Origin: Mactromeris polynyma | Lineage: Eukaryota > Mollusca > Bivalvia > Venerida > Mactridae | Length of the DNA stretch: 64,000 bases | Reading direction: 5' to 3' | Assembly: GCA_032209605.1 (NCBI GenBank) | Contig: JASFXZ010000002.1 | Location: forward strand, 56,298,431 to 56,362,430 | Shown: positions 8,722 through 21,584 of the stretch, in pieces | Numbering within the stretch: position 1 is the stretch's first letter | How the letters are laid out: each line of letters starts with the position of its first letter | The notes under the pieces: generated by a model | Told to the model about the DNA's origin: nothing | Databases searched by the model: none | What the model saw: the letters and a program-made list of their open reading frames with translations, nothing else | Position numbers and translations under genes: made by a program

Positions 8722-9278
8722 ACTATTAGCGAAAAAATTAGGCCCTATATACCTACGATGTCCTGCCAACCGGAAGTAGGCGTTTTTGACCTTGTACTAA
8801 GTTGTAGACGTGCAAGGACGGCTCGACGGTGCGGTCCGAAGCGAAAATAACGCGCGCACAGCAAGTTACGCTATGCATATAGCGCCGTGTGTAACGCTTA
8901 CTGTCGCGATTATCACTGTCTCACTGTGCAGATTGATCCGTTCACGTGGATTACTCACCCTGATGGGTGAAGTCGCGGTCACTGAGTTGGGCTCGGATTC
9001 GCGTGCAATGCACCAGTCCGTCCAGACGGCCGCTCTGTGACGAGTTTGTGGGAGAATGAGAGTCAATTTTACGGGTGTATACATGTACATGTACACATAC
9101 GCCGCTCACAGCGCAAATGTCGTTAGTCAGATGCGCCGTTTAATTTCACTGCTAAAATAATCATAAAAGACAATATCCGTGCATGAAATAAATTCGCAGA
9201 CGGCTAGTTTGACCTGAGAAGTGGTGAAAAATAGTTGGCAAGTAAGTAAAAATAGAAAAAAAAATGCGAAAAAAATAA

Positions 9279-9398
9279 AAGTCTACAGCACCCGGTATTC
9301 CCAGGCGGTCACCCATCCAAGTACTAACCGGGCTCGACGTTGCTTAACTTCGGTGATCGGACGAGAACCGGTGTTTTCAACGTGATATGGCCGTAGAC
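9279..9398 (-). rRNA. 5S rRNA gene, unit 15
   Basis: Consensus gene. Spacer has T419G. Confidence 0.97.
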
Positions 9399-9955
9399 AC
9401 TATTAGCGAAAAAATTAGGCCCTATATACCTACGATGTCCTGCCAACCGGAAGTAGGCGTTTTTGACCTTGTACTAAGTTGTAGACGTGCAAGGACGGCT
9501 CGACGGTGCGGTCCGAAGCGAAAATAACGCGCGCACAGCAAGTTACGCTATGCATATAGCGCCGTGTGTAACGCTTACTGTCGCGATTATCACTGTCTCA
9601 CTGTGCAGATTGATCCGTTCACGTGGACTACTCACCCTGATGGGTGAAGTCGCGGTCACTGAGTCGGGCTCGGATGCGCGTGCAATGCACCAGTCCGTCC
9701 AGACGGCCGCTCTGTGACGAGTTTGTGGGAGAATGAGAGTCAATTTTACGGGTGTATACATGTACATGTACACATACGCCGCTCACAGCGCAAATGTCGT
9801 TAGTCAGATGCGCCGTTTAATTTCACTGCTAAAATGATCATAAAAGACAATATCCGTGCATGAAATAAATTCGCAGACGGCTAGTTTGACCTGAGAAGTG
9901 GTGAAAAATAGTTGGCAAGTAAGTAAAAATAGAAAAAAAATTGCGAAAAAAATAA

Positions 9956-10075
9956 AAGTCTACAGCACCCGGTATTCCCAGGCGGTCACCCATCCAAGTA
10001 CTAACCGGGCTCGACGTTGCTTAACTTCGGTGATCGGACGAGAACCGGTGTTTTCAACGTGATATGGCCGTAGAC
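9956..10075 (-). rRNA. 5S rRNA gene, unit 16
   Basis: Consensus gene, baseline spacer. Confidence 0.97.
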
Positions 10076-10632
10076 ACTATTAGCGAAAAAATTAGGCCCT
10101 ATATACCTACGATGTCCTGCCAACCGGAAGTAGGCGTTTTTGACCTTGTACTAAGTTGTAGACGTGCAAGGACGGCTCGACGGTGCGGTCCGAAGCGAAA
10201 ATAACGCGCGCACAGCAAGTTACGCTATGCATATAGCGCCGTGTGTAACGCTTACTGTCGCGATTATCACTGTCTCACTGTGCAGATTGATCCGTTCACG
10301 TGGACTACTCACCCTGATGGGTGAAGTCGCGGTCACTGAGTCGGGCTCGGATTCGCGTGCAATGCACCAGTCCGTCCAGACGGCCGCTCTGTGACGAGTT
10401 TGTGGGAGAATGAGAGTCAATTTTACGGGTGTATACATGTACATGTACACATACGCCGCTCACAGCGCAAATGTCGTTAGTCAGATGCGCCGTTTAATTT
10501 CACTGCTAAAATGATCATAAAAGACAATATCCGTGCATGAAATAAATTCGCAGACGGCTAGTTTGACCTGAGAAGTGGTGAAAAATAGTTGGCAAGTAAG
10601 TAAAAATAGAAAAAAAATTGCGAAAAAAATAA

Positions 10633-10752
10633 AAGTCTACAGCACCCGGTATTCCCAGGCGGTCACCCATCCAAGTACTAACCGGGCTCGACGTTGCTTA
10701 ACTTCGGTGATCGGACGAGAACCGGTGTTTTCAACGTGATATGGCCGTAGAC
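10633..10752 (-). rRNA. 5S rRNA gene, unit 17
   Basis: Consensus gene, baseline spacer. Confidence 0.97.
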
Positions 10753-11309
10753 ACTATTAGCGAAAAAATTAGGCCCTATATACCTACGATGTCCTGCCAA
10801 CCGGAAGTAGGCGTTTTTGACCTTGTACTAAGTTGTAGACGTGCAAGGACGGCTCGACGGTGCGGTCCGAAGCGAAAATAACGCGCGCACAGCAAGTTAC
10901 GCTATGCATATAGCGCCGTGTGTAACGCTTACTGTCGCGATTATCACTGTCTCACTGTGCAGATTGATCCGTTCACGTGGACTACTCACCCTGATGGGTG
11001 AAGTCGCGGTCACTGAGTCGGGCTCGGATTCGCGTGCAATGCACCAGTCCGTCCAGACGGCCGCTCTGTGACGAGTTTGTGGGAGAATGAGAGTCAATTT
11101 TACGGGTGTATACATGTACATGTACACATACGCCGCTCACAGCGCAAATGTCGTTAGTCAGATGCGCCGTTTAATTTCACTGCTAAAATGATCATAAAAG
11201 ACAATATCCGTGCATGAAATAAATTCGCAGACGGCTAGTTTGACCTGAGAAGTGGTGAAAAATAGTTGGCAAGTAAGTAAAAATAGAAAAAAAATTGCGA
11301 AAAAAATAA

Positions 11310-11429
11310 AAGTCTACAGCACCCGGTATTCCCAGGCGGTCACCCATCCAAGTACTAACCGGGCTCGACGTTGCTTAACTTCGGTGATCGGACGAGAACC
11401 GGTGTTTTCAACGTGATATGGCCGTAGAC
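11310..11429 (-). rRNA. 5S rRNA gene, unit 18
   Basis: Consensus gene. Spacer has G382C and T419G, matching unit 12 six units to the left. Confidence 0.97.
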
Positions 11430-11986
11430 ACTATTAGCGAAAAAATTAGGCCCTATATACCTACGATGTCCTGCCAACCGGAAGTAGGCGTTTTTGACCT
11501 TGTACTAAGTTGTAGACGTGCAAGGACGGCTCGACGGTGCGGTCCGAAGCGAAAATAACGCGCGCACAGCAAGTTACGCTATGCATATAGCGCCGTGTGT
11601 AACGCTTACTGTCGCGATTATCACTGTCTCACTGTGCAGATTGATCCGTTCACGTGGACTACTCACCCTCATGGGTGAAGTCGCGGTCACTGAGTCGGGC
11701 TCGGATGCGCGTGCAATGCACCAGTCCGTCCAGACGGCCGCTCTGTGACGAGTTTGTGGGAGAATGAGAGTCAATTTTACGGGTGTATACATGTACATGT
11801 ACACATACGCCGCTCACAGCGCAAATGTCGTTAGTCAGATGCGCCGTTTAATTTCACTGCTAAAATGATCATAAAAGACAATATCCGTGCATGAAATAAA
11901 TTCGCAGACGGCTAGTTTGACCTGAGAAGTGGTGAAAAATAGTTGGCAAGTAAGTAAAAATAGAAAAAAAATTGCGAAAAAAATAA

Positions 11987-12106
11987 AAGTCTACAGCACC
12001 CGGTATTCCCAGGCGGTCACCCATCCAAGTACTAACCGGGCTCGACGTTGCTTAACTTCGGTGATCGGACGAGAACCGGTGTTTTCAACGTGATATGGCC
12101 GTAGAC
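11987..12106 (-). rRNA. 5S rRNA gene, unit 19
   Basis: Consensus gene. Spacer has A343G, matching unit 13. Confidence 0.97.
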
Positions 12107-12663
12107 ACTATTAGCGAAAAAATTAGGCCCTATATACCTACGATGTCCTGCCAACCGGAAGTAGGCGTTTTTGACCTTGTACTAAGTTGTAGACGTGCAA
12201 GGACGGCTCGACGGTGCGGTCCGAAGCGAAAATAACGCGCGCACAGCAAGTTACGCTATGCATATAGCGCCGTGTGTAACGCTTACTGTCGCGATTATCA
12301 CTGTCTCGCTGTGCAGATTGATCCGTTCACGTGGACTACTCACCCTGATGGGTGAAGTCGCGGTCACTGAGTCGGGCTCGGATTCGCGTGCAATGCACCA
12401 GTCCGTCCAGACGGCCGCTCTGTGACGAGTTTGTGGGAGAATGAGAGTCAATTTTACGGGTGTATACATGTACATGTACACATACGCCGCTCACAGCGCA
12501 AATGTCGTTAGTCAGATGCGCCGTTTAATTTCACTGCTAAAATGATCATAAAAGACAATATCCGTGCATGAAATAAATTCGCAGACGGCTAGTTTGACCT
12601 GAGAAGTGGTGAAAAATAGTTGGCAAGTAAGTAAAAATAGAAAAAAAATTGCGAAAAAAATAA

Positions 12664-12783
12664 AAGTCTACAGCACCCGGTATTCCCAGGCGGTCACCCA
12701 TCCAAGTACTAACCGGGCTCGACGTTGCTTAACTTCGGTGATCGGACGAGAACCGGTGTTTTCAACGTGATATGGCCGTAGAC
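12664..12783 (-). rRNA. 5S rRNA gene, unit 20
   Basis: Consensus gene. Spacer has C371T, A579 and A9T, matching unit 14 apart from that unit's private change. Confidence 0.97.
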
Positions 12784-13340
12784 ACTATTAGCGAAAAAAT
12801 TAGGCCCTATATACCTACGATGTCCTGCCAACCGGAAGTAGGCGTTTTTGACCTTGTACTAAGTTGTAGACGTGCAAGGACGGCTCGACGGTGCGGTCCG
12901 AAGCGAAAATAACGCGCGCACAGCAAGTTACGCTATGCATATAGCGCCGTGTGTAACGCTTACTGTCGCGATTATCACTGTCTCACTGTGCAGATTGATC
13001 CGTTCACGTGGATTACTCACCCTGATGGGTGAAGTCGCGGTCACTGAGTCGGGCTCGGATTCGCGTGCAATGCACCAGTCCGTCCAGACGGCCGCTCTGT
13101 GACGAGTTTGTGGGAGAATGAGAGTCAATTTTACGGGTGTATACATGTACATGTACACATACGCCGCTCACAGCGCAAATGTCGTTAGTCAGATGCGCCG
13201 TTTAATTTCACTGCTAAAATAATCATAAAAGACAATATCCGTGCATGAAATAAATTCGCAGACGGCTAGTTTGACCTGAGAAGTGGTGAAAAATAGTTGG
13301 CAAGTAAGTAAAAATAGAAAAAAAAATGCGAAAAAAATAA

Positions 13341-13460
13341 AAGTCTACAGCACCCGGTATTCCCAGGCGGTCACCCATCCAAGTACTAACCGGGCTCGAC
13401 GTTGCTTAACTTCGGTGATCGGACGAGAACCGGTGTTTTCAACGTGATATGGCCGTAGAC
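13341..13460 (-). rRNA. 5S rRNA gene, unit 21
   Basis: Consensus gene. A private change at -14 (13474, A to T on the + strand) interrupts the upstream T6 run. Spacer also has A343G. Confidence 0.97.
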
Positions 13461-14017
13461 ACTATTAGCGAAATAATTAGGCCCTATATACCTACGATGT
13501 CCTGCCAACCGGAAGTAGGCGTTTTTGACCTTGTACTAAGTTGTAGACGTGCAAGGACGGCTCGACGGTGCGGTCCGAAGCGAAAATAACGCGCGCACAG
13601 CAAGTTACGCTATGCATATAGCGCCGTGTGTAACGCTTACTGTCGCGATTATCACTGTCTCGCTGTGCAGATTGATCCGTTCACGTGGACTACTCACCCT
13701 GATGGGTGAAGTCGCGGTCACTGAGTCGGGCTCGGATTCGCGTGCAATGCACCAGTCCGTCCAGACGGCCGCTCTGTGACGAGTTTGTGGGAGAATGAGA
13801 GTCAATTTTACGGGTGTATACATGTACATGTACACATACGCCGCTCACAGCGCAAATGTCGTTAGTCAGATGCGCCGTTTAATTTCACTGCTAAAATGAT
13901 CATAAAAGACAATATCCGTGCATGAAATAAATTCGCAGACGGCTAGTTTGACCTGAGAAGTGGTGAAAAATAGTTGGCAAGTAAGTAAAAATAGAAAAAA
14001 AATTGCGAAAAAAATAA

Positions 14018-14137
14018 AAGTCTACAGCACCCGGTATTCCCAGGCGGTCACCCATCCAAGTACTAACCGGGCTCGACGTTGCTTAACTTCGGTGATCGGA
14101 CGAGAACCGGTGTTTTCAACGTGATATGGCCGTAGAC
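14018..14137 (-). rRNA. 5S rRNA gene, unit 22
   Basis: Consensus gene. Spacer has private C303T (14299, at a CpG), A579 and A9T. Confidence 0.97.
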
Positions 14138-14694
14138 ACTATTAGCGAAAAAATTAGGCCCTATATACCTACGATGTCCTGCCAACCGGAAGTAGGCGTT
14201 TTTGACCTTGTACTAAGTTGTAGACGTGCAAGGACGGCTCGACGGTGCGGTCCGAAGCGAAAATAACGCGCGCACAGCAAGTTACGCTATGCATATAGTG
14301 CCGTGTGTAACGCTTACTGTCGCGATTATCACTGTCTCACTGTGCAGATTGATCCGTTCACGTGGACTACTCACCCTGATGGGTGAAGTCGCGGTCACTG
14401 AGTCGGGCTCGGATTCGCGTGCAATGCACCAGTCCGTCCAGACGGCCGCTCTGTGACGAGTTTGTGGGAGAATGAGAGTCAATTTTACGGGTGTATACAT
14501 GTACATGTACACATACGCCGCTCACAGCGCAAATGTCGTTAGTCAGATGCGCCGTTTAATTTCACTGCTAAAATAATCATAAAAGACAATATCCGTGCAT
14601 GAAATAAATTCGCAGACGGCTAGTTTGACCTGAGAAGTGGTGAAAAATAGTTGGCAAGTAAGTAAAAATAGAAAAAAAAATGCGAAAAAAATAA

Positions 14695-14814
14695 AAGTCT
14701 ACAGCACCCGGTATTCCCAGGCGGTCACCCATCCAAGTACTAACCGGGCTCGACGTTGCTTAACTTCGGTGATCGGACGAGAACCGGTGTTTTCAACGTG
14801 ATATGGCCGTAGAC
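14695..14814 (-). rRNA. 5S rRNA gene, unit 23
   Basis: Consensus gene. Spacer has A579, and the A-run at its right end is broken by a T (15355), shared only with the end of unit 64. Confidence 0.97.
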
Positions 14815-15371
14815 ACTATTAGCGAAAAAATTAGGCCCTATATACCTACGATGTCCTGCCAACCGGAAGTAGGCGTTTTTGACCTTGTACTAAGTTGTAG
14901 ACGTGCAAGGACGGCTCGACGGTGCGGTCCGAAGCGAAAATAACGCGCGCACAGCAAGTTACGCTATGCATATAGCGCCGTGTGTAACGCTTACTGTCGC
15001 GATTATCACTGTCTCACTGTGCAGATTGATCCGTTCACGTGGACTACTCACCCTGATGGGTGAAGTCGCGGTCACTGAGTCGGGCTCGGATTCGCGTGCA
15101 ATGCACCAGTCCGTCCAGACGGCCGCTCTGTGACGAGTTTGTGGGAGAATGAGAGTCAATTTTACGGGTGTATACATGTACATGTACACATACGCCGCTC
15201 ACAGCGCAAATGTCGTTAGTCAGATGCGCCGTTTAATTTCACTGCTAAAATAATCATAAAAGACAATATCCGTGCATGAAATAAATTCGCAGACGGCTAG
15301 TTTGACCTGAGAAGTGGTGAAAAATAGTTGGCAAGTAAGTAAAAATAGAAAAAATATTGCGAAAAAAATAA

Positions 15372-15491
15372 AAGTCTACAGCACCCGGTATTCCCAGGCG
15401 GTCACCCATCCAAGTACTAACCGGGCTCGACGTTGCTTAACTTCGGTGATCGGACGAGAACCGGTGTTTTCAACGTGATATGGCCGTAGAC
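15372..15491 (-). rRNA. 5S rRNA gene, unit 24
   Basis: Consensus gene. Its backup terminator T-run is interrupted at 15355. Spacer is baseline. Confidence 0.97.
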
Positions 15492-16048
15492 ACTATTAGC
15501 GAAAAAATTAGGCCCTATATACCTACGATGTCCTGCCAACCGGAAGTAGGCGTTTTTGACCTTGTACTAAGTTGTAGACGTGCAAGGACGGCTCGACGGT
15601 GCGGTCCGAAGCGAAAATAACGCGCGCACAGCAAGTTACGCTATGCATATAGCGCCGTGTGTAACGCTTACTGTCGCGATTATCACTGTCTCACTGTGCA
15701 GATTGATCCGTTCACGTGGACTACTCACCCTGATGGGTGAAGTCGCGGTCACTGAGTCGGGCTCGGATTCGCGTGCAATGCACCAGTCCGTCCAGACGGC
15801 CGCTCTGTGACGAGTTTGTGGGAGAATGAGAGTCAATTTTACGGGTGTATACATGTACATGTACACATACGCCGCTCACAGCGCAAATGTCGTTAGTCAG
15901 ATGCGCCGTTTAATTTCACTGCTAAAATGATCATAAAAGACAATATCCGTGCATGAAATAAATTCGCAGACGGCTAGTTTGACCTGAGAAGTGGTGAAAA
16001 ATAGTTGGCAAGTAAGTAAAAATAGAAAAAAAATTGCGAAAAAAATAA

Positions 16049-16168
16049 AAGTCTACAGCACCCGGTATTCCCAGGCGGTCACCCATCCAAGTACTAACCG
16101 GGCTCGACGTTGCTTAACTTCGGTGATCGGACGAGAACCGGTGTTTTCAACGTGATATGGCCGTAGAC
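16049..16168 (-). rRNA. 5S rRNA gene, unit 25
   Basis: Consensus gene, baseline spacer. Confidence 0.97.
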
Positions 16169-16725
16169 ACTATTAGCGAAAAAATTAGGCCCTATATACC
16201 TACGATGTCCTGCCAACCGGAAGTAGGCGTTTTTGACCTTGTACTAAGTTGTAGACGTGCAAGGACGGCTCGACGGTGCGGTCCGAAGCGAAAATAACGC
16301 GCGCACAGCAAGTTACGCTATGCATATAGCGCCGTGTGTAACGCTTACTGTCGCGATTATCACTGTCTCACTGTGCAGATTGATCCGTTCACGTGGACTA
16401 CTCACCCTGATGGGTGAAGTCGCGGTCACTGAGTCGGGCTCGGATTCGCGTGCAATGCACCAGTCCGTCCAGACGGCCGCTCTGTGACGAGTTTGTGGGA
16501 GAATGAGAGTCAATTTTACGGGTGTATACATGTACATGTACACATACGCCGCTCACAGCGCAAATGTCGTTAGTCAGATGCGCCGTTTAATTTCACTGCT
16601 AAAATGATCATAAAAGACAATATCCGTGCATGAAATAAATTCGCAGACGGCTAGTTTGACCTGAGAAGTGGTGAAAAATAGTTGGCAAGTAAGTAAAAAT
16701 AGAAAAAAAATTGCGAAAAAAATAA

Positions 16726-16845
16726 AAGTCTACAGCACCCGGTATTCCCAGGCGGTCACCCATCCAAGTACTAACCGGGCTCGACGTTGCTTAACTTCGG
16801 TGATCGGACGAGAACCGGTGTTTTCAACGTGATATGGCCGTAGAC
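16726..16845 (-). rRNA. 5S rRNA gene, unit 26
   Basis: Consensus gene. Spacer has C217T (16921), the first of six units with this marker and the start of the alternating 2-unit pattern. Confidence 0.97.
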
Positions 16846-17402
16846 ACTATTAGCGAAAAAATTAGGCCCTATATACCTACGATGTCCTGCCAACCGGAAG
16901 TAGGCGTTTTTGACCTTGTATTAAGTTGTAGACGTGCAAGGACGGCTCGACGGTGCGGTCCGAAGCGAAAATAACGCGCGCACAGCAAGTTACGCTATGC
17001 ATATAGCGCCGTGTGTAACGCTTACTGTCGCGATTATCACTGTCTCACTGTGCAGATTGATCCGTTCACGTGGACTACTCACCCTGATGGGTGAAGTCGC
17101 GGTCACTGAGTCGGGCTCGGATTCGCGTGCAATGCACCAGTCCGTCCAGACGGCCGCTCTGTGACGAGTTTGTGGGAGAATGAGAGTCAATTTTACGGGT
17201 GTATACATGTACATGTACACATACGCCGCTCACAGCGCAAATGTCGTTAGTCAGATGCGCCGTTTAATTTCACTGCTAAAATGATCATAAAAGACAATAT
17301 CCGTGCATGAAATAAATTCGCAGACGGCTAGTTTGACCTGAGAAGTGGTGAAAAATAGTTGGCAAGTAAGTAAAAATAGAAAAAAAATTGCGAAAAAAAT
17401 AA

Positions 17403-17522
17403 AAGTCTACAGCACCCGGTATTCCCAGGCGGTCACCCATCCAAGTACTAACCGGGCTCGACGTTGCTTAACTTCGGTGATCGGACGAGAACCGGTGTTT
17501 TCAACGTGATATGGCCGTAGAC
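17403..17522 (-). rRNA. 5S rRNA gene, unit 27
   Basis: Consensus gene with -23 changed beside the TATA-like box (17545). Spacer also has C305T (17686, at a CpG), private T345A and G382C. Confidence 0.97.
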
Positions 17523-18079
17523 ACTATTAGCGAAAAAATTAGGCGCTATATACCTACGATGTCCTGCCAACCGGAAGTAGGCGTTTTTGACCTTGTACTA
17601 AGTTGTAGACGTGCAAGGACGGCTCGACGGTGCGGTCCGAAGCGAAAATAACGCGCGCACAGCAAGTTACGCTATGCATATAGCGTCGTGTGTAACGCTT
17701 ACTGTCGCGATTATCACTGTCTCACAGTGCAGATTGATCCGTTCACGTGGACTACTCACCCTCATGGGTGAAGTCGCGGTCACTGAGTCGGGCTCGGATT
17801 CGCGTGCAATGCACCAGTCCGTCCAGACGGCCGCTCTGTGACGAGTTTGTGGGAGAATGAGAGTCAATTTTACGGGTGTATACATGTACATGTACACATA
17901 CGCCGCTCACAGCGCAAATGTCGTTAGTCAGATGCGCCGTTTAATTTCACTGCTAAAATGATCATAAAAGACAATATCCGTGCATGAAATAAATTCGCAG
18001 ACGGCTAGTTTGACCTGAGAAGTGGTGAAAAATAGTTGGCAAGTAAGTAAAAATAGAAAAAAAATTGCGAAAAAAATAA

Positions 18080-18199
18080 AAGTCTACAGCACCCGGTATT
18101 CCCAGGCGGTCACCCATCCAAGTACTAACCGGGCTCGACGTTGCTTAACTTCGGTGATCGGACGAGAACCGGTGTTTTCAACGTGATATGGCCGTAGAC
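18080..18199 (-). rRNA. 5S rRNA gene, unit 28
   Basis: Consensus gene. Spacer has C217T (18275). Confidence 0.97.
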
Positions 18200-18756
18200 A
18201 CTATTAGCGAAAAAATTAGGCCCTATATACCTACGATGTCCTGCCAACCGGAAGTAGGCGTTTTTGACCTTGTATTAAGTTGTAGACGTGCAAGGACGGC
18301 TCGACGGTGCGGTCCGAAGCGAAAATAACGCGCGCACAGCAAGTTACGCTATGCATATAGCGCCGTGTGTAACGCTTACTGTCGCGATTATCACTGTCTC
18401 ACTGTGCAGATTGATCCGTTCACGTGGACTACTCACCCTGATGGGTGAAGTCGCGGTCACTGAGTCGGGCTCGGATTCGCGTGCAATGCACCAGTCCGTC
18501 CAGACGGCCGCTCTGTGACGAGTTTGTGGGAGAATGAGAGTCAATTTTACGGGTGTATACATGTACATGTACACATACGCCGCTCACAGCGCAAATGTCG
18601 TTAGTCAGATGCGCCGTTTAATTTCACTGCTAAAATGATCATAAAAGACAATATCCGTGCATGAAATAAATTCGCAGACGGCTAGTTTGACCTGAGAAGT
18701 GGTGAAAAATAGTTGGCAAGTAAGTAAAAATAGAAAAAAAATTGCGAAAAAAATAA

Positions 18757-18876
18757 AAGTCTACAGCACCCGGTATTCCCAGGCGGTCACCCATCCAAGT
18801 ACTAACCGGGCTCGACGTTGCTTAACTTCGGTGATCGGACGAGAACCGGTGTTTTCAACGTGATATGGCCGTAGAC
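18757..18876 (-). rRNA. 5S rRNA gene, unit 29
   Basis: Consensus gene with the -23 change (18899). Spacer otherwise baseline. Confidence 0.97.
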
Positions 18877-19433
18877 ACTATTAGCGAAAAAATTAGGCGC
18901 TATATACCTACGATGTCCTGCCAACCGGAAGTAGGCGTTTTTGACCTTGTACTAAGTTGTAGACGTGCAAGGACGGCTCGACGGTGCGGTCCGAAGCGAA
19001 AATAACGCGCGCACAGCAAGTTACGCTATGCATATAGCGCCGTGTGTAACGCTTACTGTCGCGATTATCACTGTCTCACTGTGCAGATTGATCCGTTCAC
19101 GTGGACTACTCACCCTGATGGGTGAAGTCGCGGTCACTGAGTCGGGCTCGGATTCGCGTGCAATGCACCAGTCCGTCCAGACGGCCGCTCTGTGACGAGT
19201 TTGTGGGAGAATGAGAGTCAATTTTACGGGTGTATACATGTACATGTACACATACGCCGCTCACAGCGCAAATGTCGTTAGTCAGATGCGCCGTTTAATT
19301 TCACTGCTAAAATGATCATAAAAGACAATATCCGTGCATGAAATAAATTCGCAGACGGCTAGTTTGACCTGAGAAGTGGTGAAAAATAGTTGGCAAGTAA
19401 GTAAAAATAGAAAAAAAATTGCGAAAAAAATAA

Positions 19434-19553
19434 AAGTCTACAGCACCCGGTATTCCCAGGCGGTCACCCATCCAAGTACTAACCGGGCTCGACGTTGCTT
19501 AACTTCGGTGATCGGACGAGAACCGGTGTTTTCAACGTGATATGGCCGTAGAC
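19434..19553 (-). rRNA. 5S rRNA gene, unit 30
   Basis: Consensus gene. Spacer has C217T (19629). Confidence 0.97.
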
Positions 19554-20110
19554 ACTATTAGCGAAAAAATTAGGCCCTATATACCTACGATGTCCTGCCA
19601 ACCGGAAGTAGGCGTTTTTGACCTTGTATTAAGTTGTAGACGTGCAAGGACGGCTCGACGGTGCGGTCCGAAGCGAAAATAACGCGCGCACAGCAAGTTA
19701 CGCTATGCATATAGCGCCGTGTGTAACGCTTACTGTCGCGATTATCACTGTCTCACTGTGCAGATTGATCCGTTCACGTGGACTACTCACCCTGATGGGT
19801 GAAGTCGCGGTCACTGAGTCGGGCTCGGATTCGCGTGCAATGCACCAGTCCGTCCAGACGGCCGCTCTGTGACGAGTTTGTGGGAGAATGAGAGTCAATT
19901 TTACGGGTGTATACATGTACATGTACACATACGCCGCTCACAGCGCAAATGTCGTTAGTCAGATGCGCCGTTTAATTTCACTGCTAAAATGATCATAAAA
20001 GACAATATCCGTGCATGAAATAAATTCGCAGACGGCTAGTTTGACCTGAGAAGTGGTGAAAAATAGTTGGCAAGTAAGTAAAAATAGAAAAAAAATTGCG
20101 AAAAAAATAA

Positions 20111-20230
20111 AAGTCTACAGCACCCGGTATTCCCAGGCGGTCACCCATCCAAGTACTAACCGGGCTCGACGTTGCTTAACTTCGGTGATCGGACGAGAAC
20201 CGGTGTTTTCAACGTGATATGGCCGTAGAC
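20111..20230 (-). rRNA. 5S rRNA gene, unit 31
   Basis: Consensus gene with the -23 change (20253). Spacer has C305T (20394) and G382C, repeating unit 27 four units later. Confidence 0.97.
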
Positions 20231-20787
20231 ACTATTAGCGAAAAAATTAGGCGCTATATACCTACGATGTCCTGCCAACCGGAAGTAGGCGTTTTTGACC
20301 TTGTACTAAGTTGTAGACGTGCAAGGACGGCTCGACGGTGCGGTCCGAAGCGAAAATAACGCGCGCACAGCAAGTTACGCTATGCATATAGCGTCGTGTG
20401 TAACGCTTACTGTCGCGATTATCACTGTCTCACTGTGCAGATTGATCCGTTCACGTGGACTACTCACCCTCATGGGTGAAGTCGCGGTCACTGAGTCGGG
20501 CTCGGATTCGCGTGCAATGCACCAGTCCGTCCAGACGGCCGCTCTGTGACGAGTTTGTGGGAGAATGAGAGTCAATTTTACGGGTGTATACATGTACATG
20601 TACACATACGCCGCTCACAGCGCAAATGTCGTTAGTCAGATGCGCCGTTTAATTTCACTGCTAAAATGATCATAAAAGACAATATCCGTGCATGAAATAA
20701 ATTCGCAGACGGCTAGTTTGACCTGAGAAGTGGTGAAAAATAGTTGGCAAGTAAGTAAAAATAGAAAAAAAATTGCGAAAAAAATAA

Positions 20788-20907
20788 AAGTCTACAGCAC
20801 CCGGTATTCCCAGGCGGTCACCCATCCAAGTACTAACCGGGCTCGACGTTGCTTAACTTCGGTGATCGGACGAGAACCGGTGTTTTCAACGTGATATGGC
20901 CGTAGAC
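20788..20907 (-). rRNA. 5S rRNA gene, unit 32
   Basis: Consensus gene. Spacer has C217T (20983). Confidence 0.97.
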
Positions 20908-21464
20908 ACTATTAGCGAAAAAATTAGGCCCTATATACCTACGATGTCCTGCCAACCGGAAGTAGGCGTTTTTGACCTTGTATTAAGTTGTAGACGTGCA
21001 AGGACGGCTCGACGGTGCGGTCCGAAGCGAAAATAACGCGCGCACAGCAAGTTACGCTATGCATATAGCGCCGTGTGTAACGCTTACTGTCGCGATTATC
21101 ACTGTCTCACTGTGCAGATTGATCCGTTCACGTGGACTACTCACCCTGATGGGTGAAGTCGCGGTCACTGAGTCGGGCTCGGATTCGCGTGCAATGCACC
21201 AGTCCGTCCAGACGGCCGCTCTGTGACGAGTTTGTGGGAGAATGAGAGTCAATTTTACGGGTGTATACATGTACATGTACACATACGCCGCTCACAGCGC
21301 AAATGTCGTTAGTCAGATGCGCCGTTTAATTTCACTGCTAAAATGATCATAAAAGACAATATCCGTGCATGAAATAAATTCGCAGACGGCTAGTTTGACC
21401 TGAGAAGTGGTGAAAAATAGTTGGCAAGTAAGTAAAAATAGAAAAAAAATTGCGAAAAAAATAA

Positions 21465-21584
21465 AAGTCTACAGCACCCGGTATTCCCAGGCGGTCACCC
21501 ATCCAAGTACTAACCGGGCTCGACGTTGCTTAACTTCGGTGATCGGACGAGAACCGGTGTTTTCAACGTGATATGGCCGTAGAC
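21465..21584 (-). rRNA. 5S rRNA gene, unit 33
   Basis: Consensus gene with the -23 change (21607). Confidence 0.97.

Larger units (their letters stand above)
7227..9257. repeat. Three-unit block, copy 1 (units 12-14)
   Basis: Marker order G382C+T419G, then A343G, then C371T+A579+A9T. The same order recurs 4,062 bp (six units) to the right. Confidence 0.75.
11289..13319. repeat. Three-unit block, copy 2 (units 18-20)
   Basis: Repeats the marker order of units 12-14. The one difference seen is C408T, private to unit 14. Confidence 0.75.
17382..20089. repeat. Four-unit higher-order repeat, copy 1 (units 27-30)
   Basis: 2,708 bp. Units with the -23 change alternate with units carrying C217T, and the first unit of the four also has C305T and G382C. 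Confidence 0.85.
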
